A stretch of DNA of 64,000 nt from the IMG/VR virus record IMGVR_UViG_3300025929_000016, positions 1 to 64,000 of that record. One strand, given 5' to 3'. Both the position numbers and the translations under genes were made by a program. This DNA comes from a virus. Below the pieces are notes generated by a model. The model saw only the letters and a program-made list of their open reading frames with translations. It had not been told where the DNA came from and searched no databases. Positions 31,809-39,927 of the stretch are shown here, in pieces (position 1 is the first letter of the stretch; each line of letters starts with the position of its first letter).

Positions 31809-33536
31809 TTAACTCCTGTTGTCGCCGGGTTCAATGTGCATCAGCACTCGACCCATTGTGTAATTGCCGTGGATATCATTGCTTGTGAAACGCAAGCGGA
31901 TGGTGCGCCGCTGCTCACGCATATCAATCTTATCGGTTTCGCCGTCGAACACATATGCTTGCTTGCTGGACACCTTGCCTTGAGCAGTCTCACTGCCGAC
32001 CACTTCCAAGGACATCTTGCCGACCATGGCAAAGTCAGGTTCTACACGCAGCAGCCGCGTAGCAATGTTCTCGCCCATCGGCGCCTCTTGCATAGCGCCA
32101 CCGGTTGGGAAACCAAAGTCCGAAGTTTCAAAGAAACTAGGGATTGCCAGTTGGTTATCACCCTGCACCTTGTTCTCGCCTACCTCATGCAGCCACATAC
32201 TATGGAAGGACATGGCAAACGGAACAGTGGAAATAACGCCCGTACCGTTGGCATCCGTAGTGATAGTCTGGTTGATAACGAAAGCATTCTTGTCCAGCTT
32301 TTCCACGAACAATGTCTGACCCTGCACCTTGCGGATAACACCACGCGCACCGGCCACGGTCGTAATGACTTGACCAGACAGGTAGTTGCCTACCATGTTG
32401 TTCAGGCTGAACTTGATCAACGCCTTGTTAGCTGCGGCATCCGCAAGTACCGGATATCGGAAGACTTTGGCTGGCTCTCCCGCAGATCGACCAAGGGGAG
32501 TATCATACCAGCATTTCTCGCGAACGTTGTAGATAATAGCATGAGTACATTCGGTCGCGTCACCACGAGGATAATGCCACCAGATTTCACCAGCCGACGG
32601 AACCTTGGTCGCGAATACCTTCTGCCGTTGATCGTAATTAAGGTTCTCGAAGAAGTCTTCTCGATTGGTGTCATTGGGTACCTCCTGGATGTTGCCCGTA
32701 TAGGCCAGGAAGCGGTCAATGCCGATCCAATAGAAAACACCATCGTATTCGATTACACTGCTGGACGACAGGATACTAGCTGCATTGGAAACGGGATCGA
32801 ACTTAAACACTGCTTGTCCACCGATGTACACCATTCGGATGACAGAATCCAGAGACCACAATAGACCCGACGGCGACTGACCTTGTCCACGAACTGGGAG
32901 ACCTTTGACGATCTTGCTACCGGTCGCTCGGTTGGTGCCAGCATCCCCTGTCGTAAAGTTCCTAGGTTCGTTTTGGTTGCTCCACGAAACGAGACCGTCG
33001 GATCCATAACGAACGAGATAAGGGTGCAGCACGACAATGCCGCCACTGACAGCAGTATTATTTCCGATAGGGACCAGTTTGTCAACGCTGTTCGTATCAC
33101 CGTAGTAAATCTCACCGTCGACTCCCGCGTCAATGTTAGACAGGTTGGGTGCAGCATGAGCAAGAATCAAAGACTTGTTGCTACCCGCCGCCGCATCGAA
33201 CATTGTATCCACTTGCCAGAGGGCTTGCGGGTCGTTGACCCATGTGGCTGGAGTGCGATCTAGGATGTTGGCGCCGATACCGTTCTTATCCACCTGCACA
33301 GCTTCAATGCCGGAGGCGGAGAACGTGTTGATCTGCGTCATATCCTGACGGTTCCATACAAACATGGCCCTGACCGGGCCGTTGATGTTTGGAGTGATTT
33401 CGCGGTAGCCCTTCATCTTCTTGGGCTTGCCACGCTGAAAGCGTACCCAGAGGCCGTCAACATATCGGGGGCTGTCGAAGTTGGTGCCGTCGCGCTGGAT
33501 ACCCGGCTGCGTCGTAAGTGTGAAGACCTTGGACAT
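31809..33536 (-). CDS. conserved podovirus tail/stabilisation-type protein, 575 aa
   Basis: Starts VFTLTTQPGIQRDGTNFDSP then YVDGLWVRFQRGKPKKMKGY. Inside are repeated beta blades (GIGANILDRTPATWVNDPQA, SGLLWSLDSVIRMVYIGGQA, SSSVIEYDGVFYWIGIDRFL, PSAGEIWWHYPRGDATECTH), suggesting a beta-propeller. This family is frequent in podoviruses next to tail connector genes; a P22 gp10-like role (closing and stabilising the packaged head) is plausible but not proven from sequence. TAATG overlap with the adaptor gene upstream. Confidence 0.65.
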   Translation of the reverse strand: MSKVFTLTTQPGIQRDGTNFDSPRYVDGLWVRFQRGKPKKMKGYREITPNINGPVRAMFVWNRQDMTQINTFSASGIEAVQVDKNGIGANILDRTPATWVNDPQALWQVDTMFDAAAGSNKSLILAHAAPNLSNIDAGVDGEIYYGDTNSVDKLVPIGNNTAVSGGIVVLHPYLVRYGSDGLVSWSNQNEPRNFTTGDAGTNRATGSKIVKGLPVRGQGQSPSGLLWSLDSVIRMVYIGGQAVFKFDPVSNAASILSSSSVIEYDGVFYWIGIDRFLAYTGNIQEVPNDTNREDFFENLNYDQRQKVFATKVPSAGEIWWHYPRGDATECTHAIIYNVREKCWYDTPLGRSAGEPAKVFRYPVLADAAANKALIKFSLNNMVGNYLSGQVITTVAGARGVIRKVQGQTLFVEKLDKNAFVINQTITTDANGTGVISTVPFAMSFHSMWLHEVGENKVQGDNQLAIPSFFETSDFGFPTGGAMQEAPMGENIATRLLRVEPDFAMVGKMSLEVVGSETAQGKVSSKQAYVFDGETDKIDMREQRRTIRLRFTSNDIHGNYTMGRVLMHIEPGDNRS

Positions 33537-34171
33537 TAAGCCTCCCGCAGACCGGCCGACGCATCAAAGGTGCGGCGTTGTGCTTCTGCGGCCAGCGCAG
33601 CTACGATCTCATCGTACATGCTCTTGTAGAGGGCCACACGTGCGTCGTTCTTCAGCCACGGTTGCGCTTGCAGCAGGGTAGCGTACAGGATAAGTTGCGG
33701 CGCGTTCTGAGTCGTCCAGTTGACTTGGTCAGAAGGACTCAGCGGGCTTGGCCGCTCATAGTAGCGCAGCTCAAATGGATAAGCGTCTGCCGGTGCCGGG
33801 GCAATAAGGAAATGTTCCGCCGTATAGTCAGCATAGTAGCGCGGCTCGCCCTGGGAAGTGTCATCCGGAGAAAGACGACGGCAGAACTCGTAAGTGCGCA
33901 GGAACGCATGCGCCCGCTTGCGGCCATTGGAGTAATTGAAGCTGACGGACTCGCGCCAGCGGATAGGCTTCTGGAAGGCAGATTCGCCCTTGGTCATCTT
34001 GCCGGACACAACCTTAATCATGCCCAGACCGCGCACCTTGGTCGCTATATCATTCTCGGCAAGCATGATGAACCGTGGAATCTGGTTGACGAACTCTTCG
34101 TCATCCCGCTCTGCGTAGAGAACTACATCCTTGCAGAGGCTGTCATAGGTCATTGCGGCAGCGTTATTCAT
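33536..34171 (-). CDS. head-tail connector/adaptor protein, 211 aa
   Basis: The N-terminal helices (MTYDSLCKDVVLYAERDDEE, FVNQIPRFIMLAENDIATKV) followed by a beta part (SVSFNYSNGRKRAHAFLRTY, LRYYERPSPL) and C-terminal helices (LILYATLLQAQPWLKNDARV) match the layout of podovirus adaptors such as tail tubular protein A. It should sit under the portal ring. It is coupled by ATGA and TAATG to its neighbours. Confidence 0.7.
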   Translation of the reverse strand: MNNAAAMTYDSLCKDVVLYAERDDEEFVNQIPRFIMLAENDIATKVRGLGMIKVVSGKMTKGESAFQKPIRWRESVSFNYSNGRKRAHAFLRTYEFCRRLSPDDTSQGEPRYYADYTAEHFLIAPAPADAYPFELRYYERPSPLSPSDQVNWTTQNAPQLILYATLLQAQPWLKNDARVALYKSMYDEIVAALAAEAQRRTFDASAGLREA

Positions 34172-34491
34172 AGCGGAATGTATCCTCCAGGTATTGACTT
34201 TAGACGGTTGCTTTTGCCCAAGTCTACCACGGAAATGTTGCCTGCACCAAACATTTTATCGGTGCCGCTGAACTGGATAGTCAGGGTATTGGCCGCAGCG
34301 CCTTTTACAATGATGAACTCTTTACCATTCCTTGCAGCAGGTAAGGTAACAGTGATATTGCCTGATGCAGTATCAGCGAGAATAATATTATCATTGTAAT
34401 TAGCAGAATACGATTGGCTAACCCGCCTGACCTGCATGCTCGCCTGGATCTGGTCAATCGTGTCTTGGGTGACGAGTTGTTCATTATCCAC
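34168..34491 (-). CDS. small beta-structured virion-type protein, 107 aa
   Basis: After a short helix (QLVTQDTIDQIQASMQVRRV) the chain is beta-rich: ILADTASGNITVTLPAARNG and LTIQFSGTDKMFGAGNIS. The phrase TITVTLPAAxxxGK is common in phage fibre and head-fibre modules and also appears in the fibre gene at 36636. Probably a minor structural protein near the tail. No exact role is assigned. Confidence 0.55.
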   Translation of the reverse strand: MDNEQLVTQDTIDQIQASMQVRRVSQSYSANYNDNIILADTASGNITVTLPAARNGKEFIIVKGAAANTLTIQFSGTDKMFGAGNISVVDLGKSNRLKSIPGGYIPL

Positions 34492-35002
34492 TATTCTTCT
34501 CGCCTAGCAGTTCGGTTTTCCGGGCGCTGCCTTTCGTGGAGCCAAAGTAGTAGGCACAGATCTGCTCAGCCTTTGCCGACAAGTAACCAACCAGAGTGCC
34601 AGTAAGCGCAGAGTCAACAGTAGCATACCCGAGCAGAGAAGCGGCCACCATAACAAGGAAACCGCCAACGATACTATAAGCGAGAACAGTGTTGGTTGAG
34701 TCCTTGACCTGTATCTGGCGATTGCGAGCTGAATCGACGTCTTTGACATACAGAGCCTCCATTGCTTCAGCGTTGGCAAAACCAAGCTCCTGCATTTTGG
34801 CAGAGAAGTTTTGGTCAGCCAGTTTCATCGCCATCATTTGGTCAGGTGTCACTCCTTGCAGTGCGGCTTTGATGCCAGCTTCCGTCTTGTCAGACAGGCC
34901 GAGGGCGTCTGCAATGGCCCCAACAGCCGCGCCACCTAGCGGGCCACCAAGGGCCGTGCCGAGCCATGGAGCGACCGTGGCAACAACATTCTTCCAGTCC
35001 AT
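34484..35002 (-). CDS. holin-like membrane protein (GTA_holin_3TM type)
   Basis: The 172-residue protein has an amphipathic Gly/Ala-rich N-terminus (WLGTALGGPLGGAAVGAIAD ALG), a soluble helical middle ending DVDSARNRQIQVKD, then hydrophobic segments (AYSIVGGFLVMVAASLLGYA and LTGTLVGYLSAKAEQICAYY). This layout is that of the GTA/3TM holin family. It overlaps the lysozyme gene by one base, which supports a lysis cassette. An alternative is a generic tail-associated membrane protein. Confidence 0.65.
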   Translation of the reverse strand: MDWKNVVATVAPWLGTALGGPLGGAAVGAIADALGLSDKTEAGIKAALQGVTPDQMMAMKLADQNFSAKMQELGFANAEAMEALYVKDVDSARNRQIQVKDSTNTVLAYSIVGGFLVMVAASLLGYATVDSALTGTLVGYLSAKAEQICAYYFGSTKGSARKTELLGEKNSG

Positions 35003-35490
35003 TATTTCAGCTCCTCGATAAAGCGGGTAGTCACGTCAAACAACCGTGCGCCCCAACCATTCTTGGAGTTCTCATAGGCGGGCGCTTCAGCCATGGTTTT
35101 AAACCGGCTGACGAAAACTAAACGAGCTATATCTTTTGATGGTCGGGCCGCAATAAGGGCCAAGGTCTTGGGACCGATGATACCGTCAGGCAGGGCGCCG
35201 ACAGCTTTCTGCATTGCTTTGGCTGCTGCACCTACACCACTGTTGACGCCGAAGTCGAACACAAATTCAGCCAGTGCTGGATCCAGCTTGTCACACTTCA
35301 GGTAGCACCAGAAGTCTTTGAAGTATATGTCTTCCGCACGTTCGCGGGTCAGGTTCTTGATGTCTTCGCCAGGATAAGAACGCTTGCTGATACCGTACTT
35401 AGTCTCACCGCCTGGATCGGCCGGATTGTTGACATATCCTCCTTCAATACCAATTACGTTAGCGAAAACTTGTTGAAAGAGGCTTGGCAT
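35002..35490 (-). CDS. endolysin, GH108-type lysozyme with peptidoglycan-binding tail
   Basis: ATG 35490 with AGGA upstream is the true start; an earlier in-frame codon lies in the neighbouring gene. The catalytic motif IEGGYVNNPADPGGETKYGI (Glu in EGG) is diagnostic for GH108 muramidases. The rest (DIYFKDFWCYLKCDKLDPAL, FVFDFGVNSG..A, LPDGIIGPKTLALI) includes the PG_binding_3 region. There is no signal peptide, so a holin is needed for release. It sits between the holin-like and coiled-coil membrane genes. Confidence 0.9.
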   Translation of the reverse strand: MPSLFQQVFANVIGIEGGYVNNPADPGGETKYGISKRSYPGEDIKNLTRERAEDIYFKDFWCYLKCDKLDPALAEFVFDFGVNSGVGAAAKAMQKAVGALPDGIIGPKTLALIAARPSKDIARLVFVSRFKTMAEAPAYENSKNGWGARLFDVTTRFIEELK

Positions 35491-35492
35491 CG

Positions 35493-35879
35493 TTAATGTC
35501 CTATAATGTTTCGCACCGAGTTGGTGGCTGACAGTGCGTATTGTATGATTCCACCCATTGCGACAACCGCAACGACGATGGTTGTTATCCGTACCCACAT
35601 TGTGTCGACCTTGTGAGACAGTCTTTCTATTTCAATCTTTGTTGCAAATTCTTTTGACAGTTCGGCTTTATGTGCTTCACGCCGGGCTTCTTCCGCTGAC
35701 AGTTGCTTTTCAACAGCAGAGGCCAATGAGTTGATTTGCAGCTTTATGTCACTGAAGCCTTCCTTCGTTGCGCGTTCCGTACTTTCTATTCGGTTCGCCA
35801 TAGCGTCGATCTTTTGATTCATGGTGGCCCTATCCGCCATCAGCATCGCTTCGGCTTCAGTGTACAATTTTTCGGTCAT
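35493..35879 (-). CDS. coiled-coil protein with C-terminal membrane anchor (XhlA-like)
   Basis: ATG 35879 is used (MTEKLYTEAEAMLMADRATM). The 128-residue protein has a long coiled coil (KIDAMANRIESTERATKEGF, LASAVEKQLSAEEARREAHK) and one transmembrane helix near the end (ITTIVVAVVAMGGIIQYAL). This resembles XhlA-type lysis accessory proteins. It lies just behind the late promoter at 35924 and ahead of the lysozyme, so it is probably part of the lysis cassette. Confidence 0.6.
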   Translation of the reverse strand: MTEKLYTEAEAMLMADRATMNQKIDAMANRIESTERATKEGFSDIKLQINSLASAVEKQLSAEEARREAHKAELSKEFATKIEIERLSHKVDTMWVRITTIVVAVVAMGGIIQYALSATNSVRNIIGH

Positions 35880-35923
35880 TTGGTGTCCCGGAGGTGGTAG
35901 TTTGGCATCGGAAAATATGACCC

Positions 35924-35951
35924 ATACTACCATAAGTTTGCCTGTAGGCAA
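35924..35951 (-). promoter_or_regulatory. late promoter, TTGC...GCAA family
   Basis: On the minus strand TTGCCT (35946-35951), 16 bases and TAGTAT (35924-35929), with GCAA inside the spacer forming a dyad TTGCCTACAGGCAA. AGTATTTGC lies just upstream, as in the promoters at 49385 and 56992. It drives the lysis and tail genes below 35879. Confidence 0.65.
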
Positions 35952-35985
35952 ATACTTACATTGTTTGTAAGCAACCGCCTACAAA

Positions 35986-36636
35986 TCAATCGCCGCCAGT
36001 CCCTCCTCCTGGATTAATGCCATTCTGCGAATTGCAAGAAGGCGAGTTGTATTCCATCTCCTGCGTATAATTTCCACCGCTGCCATTAGCGAAAACGCCC
36101 ATGAGCGAGTAGAAAGATATGCTTCCGTCACCGCCTGCGCTGATCGGTTGGCAGTACGTATAGAGCAGTGTCCCGTAGGCTGGATATGGCACAAATCCAC
36201 ACTGAGTACTGTTGTAAGCGAGTGGTGAAGCAAACTCGCCACGATTACCATCTGCGAATACGCCAACGAGAGTAGTTCCATCGCAATACTGCCGCAACAG
36301 GGTTCCGTAGGGCGTCGGTGCTACGTATCCGCACGTTGGACTATTGAATTCGATAACGTTAGAATACGAACCGCCGTAGCCGTCCGCGTAGGTCTCAAAC
36401 AAGTTGACATCATTGCAGTAGCGGCCAAGCGGCGTCCCACGTGCCGGGTAGACCGGCGGAGGAGGCGGTGGTGGCGTCACAGCAACGGACTTACCCCGCA
36501 GTTGCCCAAGGGTAATAGGGCCACTCGGGACGCCAGCCAAGGCTCGGCAACGGGCATCGCCGATGGTCAGCGGCAGACCGATACCTAGCTCGGTCGCCAC
36601 ATTCCCTAACGTGATGTTACCGGTTGGCGTAGTCAT
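35986..36636 (-). CDS. tail adhesin with three Cys-containing repeats, 216 aa
   Basis: Residues 1-50 form a common phage N-terminal module (ITLGNVATELGIGLPLTIGD, LRGKS). After a Pro-rich linker come three repeats of about 43 residues of the form YGTLLxxYCxGxxLxGVFADGxxGxY...YNSxxCGY (starting near residues 64, 108 and 151). This type of repeat occurs in tail fibre and adhesin tips. It probably contacts the host surface. It ends with a Gly-rich tail. Confidence 0.7.
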   Translation of the reverse strand: MTTPTGNITLGNVATELGIGLPLTIGDARCRALAGVPSGPITLGQLRGKSVAVTPPPPPPPVYPARGTPLGRYCNDVNLFETYADGYGGSYSNVIEFNSPTCGYVAPTPYGTLLRQYCDGTTLVGVFADGNRGEFASPLAYNSTQCGFVPYPAYGTLLYTYCQPISAGGDGSISFYSLMGVFANGSGGNYTQEMEYNSPSCNSQNGINPGGGTGGD

Positions 36637-38603
36637 TACTCGAGTTCCTTAATACGAGCTTCCAGTTGCAGGATGCGCTTTGCCAGCTCCACAACAGAAA
36701 CAGCCGCAAAACCGCCATGATGTACAGTGTAGAACCTATCGTCATCCACATGCACAGCACGAGGAAGAAACTTGGCAAGCGACTGAGCGCCAACACCAAG
36801 ACCGTGACCGCCATCGATCCAGTCAAACATGCCGTACTTCTCGATGCCTGCAAGCGACTCGACATAGTTCTCTGGCAACTGCGACCAGTTCTTTTTCTGC
36901 CTTTCATCTGACATTTCCATCACAACAGAAGCACGGAATGGGCCGTAGTTGTCGCCGCCTGCATTCGTTACTTCCATCCAGTTGTCAGCAGCAAGACGGA
37001 TCTGCGCGGCGACGCGACCTGCCCAATGGAACGCCAGCGATGGAGGGACACCTGCTTGCGCTCCCGCGAAATCGCCTTCACGAATCTGGATACGTTCAGT
37101 GTACGCCAGTGTGGTATTACCACCGGCCAATGCCCATTGACCTGGGACACCGGTCTTTACCGATTGATCGTTACGTGCTGGAGTGTACCCCAGAGCATTC
37201 GTCACCATACTACCGTTGATGCCAGTGATGAAACCGGCAGGATTGCTGGCGTTGTAAGGTGTGAAGTTCAGCTTCGGCTGCGCACCCAGAGCAGTGAGTG
37301 CATCCGCTGCCGTAGTAGCGCCCGTACCACCAGCAGCGATAGCCAATGGGCCAGTAGGCGCAGGAGTTGTCGGACCACCAGTGCCTTCAAAGGTACCAAT
37401 GAACTTTGTCGCCCGCACCACACCACGGAAGTTAGCTTCGTCAGGCGAGACAGTAAGACCAGGAAAGCCTCCAGTGGCGATACCTACCGTATTCGTGCCG
37501 GCCCGATACAGACCAGTGTCGCTGTCGCTGGAGAAGTTGATGGAAGGCGCACCAGCAGAGCCGTCGATGATGGACACGTTGCTGCCGATAGAGGCAGATT
37601 GCGCGGCGACCACGTTCACACCGTCGCAGTACGTGATAACACGGTCGGTATTGTTGAACACGACGCCGGTACCGTCAACAGTCTTTAGAGTCAACGTGCG
37701 CTGGCCGTTGTAGCTGTTCTGCAGATAGTAGATCGCCACGACCGATGGAACAATGACGGTCACGTTGGTAGCCGGAGTGCCGGTGAACTGGAGCAGCTTG
37801 CTGGAAGCTTCTGCCGCTGTCAGCGTGAAGGTGCCGCCAGCCGATACATCCTTGACCAGCTTGGTAAATTGGAATTGAGTGCTGCGACCATAGCCAATGG
37901 TGTAGAAGGCATCACCAGAACAGAACACAAAGACAGACTCGTTCGGCGAGAGCGCCAGAGAAGCGAGGCCATCAATCTTTTCGTTCGACTGCGGTTGGAG
38001 CGTGACGGTGCCTTCTCCGCTGTTGCGTTGAGCGTAGAAGAAGTTGTTGCCGAGACTGTCAGCAGCCGGAAGATTGATAACAGTGCTGCCGCCAATGTTC
38101 GTAATGACCTGTGCGCGGTTATCTTTGGTGATGTTGTAGTTGCTGGAGTTAACCGTAACCCGCAGCCCGAGGTTTAGCACGTTGTTGCCTGCTACCAACC
38201 CCCTACCCGCCAGCGCCGCAGCGTCTGCGCCCGAGGTACCAGCGCCGAATGTAATGCTGCGCCACATGCCGCCAGTCGTCCCATTGTCGATCAGCCACAC
38301 ATATTTAGCCGCGCCGGGTAGAACAGTGGTGATTTCATTGCCAGCCGTATCAGCAATTGCAAAGGCTCGCGTGCCCGTATTGTGGAACAGTGCATCCATG
38401 CCAAGCGATACCTGAGCAGCAGCCGGGAGCCGCATCTGCAGATTGTCTGCGAGGGCTTCGACCGAGTTGATTGCCGCGATGTAGTTGTCGCCTTGATAGT
38501 TGCTAGGCCAAGCGAATTGCGTGGTCGCATTCAGGGTGATGTAGCGGTAGGACTCCCCTGCCGGTGCGACTGTCTTGTTGCCGAGTACGTTGCTGTAGTT
38601 CAT
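36636..38603 (-). CDS. tail fibre with C-terminal S74 intramolecular chaperone
   Basis: The 655-residue protein has a long beta-structured shaft (VTITxxGGSTVINLPAADSL-type repeats) and ends in a Peptidase_S74 domain. It begins around MSDERQKKNWSQLPENYVES (catalytic Ser/Asp and Lys region), with YGMFDWIDGGHGLGVGAQSL and a terminal coiled coil (VVELAKRILQLEARIKELE). Such domains trimerise the fibre and cut themselves off. The start MNYSNVLGNKTVAPAG is coupled to the preceding gene (ATGA). Confidence 0.8.
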   Translation of the reverse strand: MNYSNVLGNKTVAPAGESYRYITLNATTQFAWPSNYQGDNYIAAINSVEALADNLQMRLPAAAQVSLGMDALFHNTGTRAFAIADTAGNEITTVLPGAAKYVWLIDNGTTGGMWRSITFGAGTSGADAAALAGRGLVAGNNVLNLGLRVTVNSSNYNITKDNRAQVITNIGGSTVINLPAADSLGNNFFYAQRNSGEGTVTLQPQSNEKIDGLASLALSPNESVFVFCSGDAFYTIGYGRSTQFQFTKLVKDVSAGGTFTLTAAEASSKLLQFTGTPATNVTVIVPSVVAIYYLQNSYNGQRTLTLKTVDGTGVVFNNTDRVITYCDGVNVVAAQSASIGSNVSIIDGSAGAPSINFSSDSDTGLYRAGTNTVGIATGGFPGLTVSPDEANFRGVVRATKFIGTFEGTGGPTTPAPTGPLAIAAGGTGATTAADALTALGAQPKLNFTPYNASNPAGFITGINGSMVTNALGYTPARNDQSVKTGVPGQWALAGGNTTLAYTERIQIREGDFAGAQAGVPPSLAFHWAGRVAAQIRLAADNWMEVTNAGGDNYGPFRASVVMEMSDERQKKNWSQLPENYVESLAGIEKYGMFDWIDGGHGLGVGAQSLAKFLPRAVHVDDDRFYTVHHGGFAAVSVVELAKRILQLEARIKELE

Positions 38604-38824
38604 TGTAGATCCTCTTCCGGTCGTGGGTACCGCAATGTTATGATTTCAGTTTTCCGTGGTGGCAGGTCATGCGGGCTACGCATGTCTTGATCCGCTTTGC
38701 ACACGCGCAAGGCCGGATTCTGGCGATCCACGACCAGTTCGTCGTATGGGAACTTCATATGACAACGGTCGCATATTGCGACCGCTGCTGTACGATTCCC
38801 TCTTGTATCGAGGAAGAGTGGCAT
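38600..38824 (-). CDS. small Cys-rich phage protein, 74 aa
   Basis: It has an AICDRCHMKFPYDELVVDRQ segment and RVCKADQDMRSPHDLPPRK, so a CxxC and a third Cys that could hold zinc. The end TLRYPRPEEDLQ is conserved-looking. The pattern CDRCxxxxPYxEL...L.VC..D.D is common in small podovirus proteins beside tail completion genes. It is coupled on both sides. Function unknown. Confidence 0.7.
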   Translation of the reverse strand: MPLFLDTRGNRTAAVAICDRCHMKFPYDELVVDRQNPALRVCKADQDMRSPHDLPPRKTEIITLRYPRPEEDLQ

Positions 38825-39918
38825 TAGCGTGTGTACCCTGAAATGTTGGGAAGAATCCGCAACGGTGCGCCGTCAGATTCACCAAGTTCAGCTTCCCTAA
38901 GCGCAGTGTCGGCTTGGCTTGAACATAGAGCGATGCGGTTGTCCTGGATGCCTGGGAGTTCGAATGCCATGTTCTTTGCCAGCATCCAGATGATACATTC
39001 AAACCATCGCTCCGGAATTTCCAGCTTAGAAAGCAGACTACCTACGTCCTGGACTTGGCGCTGCCGAGTAAGAACCAATACGTCTCTCGTATTGCTCGGT
39101 ACGGGCCACAAGGTCATTATAGGGTTTATCTGCTTCTCATACAAGTAATTAAGTGGCCTGCCGGCAATATTTTTGTTGCCTATAGCCACGTAATCATCTC
39201 GGTTGTACGGTTGCATGGTCTGTTCGCTGTAGTCAGCCGCCAGCACGTACTGCTCGCTGTAGAACGCCACGCCACCAAGTTCACGCAGACGGTATTCCGT
39301 AGCCTCAACCGGGCGCTCAATATCTTGCCAGACCCACATGCCAATGGAACCAACAACGTTGAAACGCTTCAGTTCATTCCAAGCACCAGCAGCGTTCTTG
39401 TACTCAAAAGCCACGCTGAAATTGCCAGGAACACGGAGCAGGAAACCAACGCTGCGCACCGTGGCCGGTTGCGGCAGAACAGCAGCTTTGAGAGCTGCGA
39501 CGTTCGTCCAGACCGGAGCCAATGGTTCGTTGGAACGATACCGGGCTTCGATAATACCAACCGTGCCAGCAGGCATGCGGTACTGCGCCTGATTCAAGTA
39601 CAGTGGCACGATGACTTGTTCCAGGCACCACAGATTAACACCACGATTGATCATGGATGCAAGAATGAGGTACAGGTTATCGTAGGCGGAGTCCAGTTGC
39701 TCAGGCGTCAGGGTTGACGCACTGGCACCGGCCCGGCGCACGGCATGCTCGATGACCTTGATGGTATCGATAACAGTGAAGCCCACCGTACCACTGTTGG
39801 GTACGATGTCAATAGGTGATGGAGTGACCGTACCGCCGGAACCCGGCGGAGGATTCACTACGGTACCACCGCCCGAAGGCGGAGGAGTGGTCGTATCAAG
39901 TTTTGCAACGACGGTCAT
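38824..39918 (-). CDS. head-completion/tail accessory protein (P22 gp4-like layout), 364 aa
   Basis: After a Pro/Gly-rich N-terminus (TTTPPPSGGGTVVNPPPGSG) comes TIKVIEHAVRRAGASASTLT and TPEQLDSAYDNLYLILASMI then NRGVNLWCLEQVIVPLYLNQ, the helical head of P22 gp4-type adaptors. The middle is a beta domain (VGFLLRVPGNFSVAFEYKNA), and the C-terminus again helical (LEIPERWFECIIWMLAKNMA, SSQADTALREAELGE). It probably docks under the portal. The 40-residue low-complexity N-terminus is unusual. Confidence 0.6.
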   Translation of the reverse strand: MTVVAKLDTTTPPPSGGGTVVNPPPGSGGTVTPSPIDIVPNSGTVGFTVIDTIKVIEHAVRRAGASASTLTPEQLDSAYDNLYLILASMINRGVNLWCLEQVIVPLYLNQAQYRMPAGTVGIIEARYRSNEPLAPVWTNVAALKAAVLPQPATVRSVGFLLRVPGNFSVAFEYKNAAGAWNELKRFNVVGSIGMWVWQDIERPVEATEYRLRELGGVAFYSEQYVLAADYSEQTMQPYNRDDYVAIGNKNIAGRPLNYLYEKQINPIMTLWPVPSNTRDVLVLTRQRQVQDVGSLLSKLEIPERWFECIIWMLAKNMAFELPGIQDNRIALCSSQADTALREAELGESDGAPLRILPNISGYTR

Positions 39919-39927
39919 GGTTTTCCT

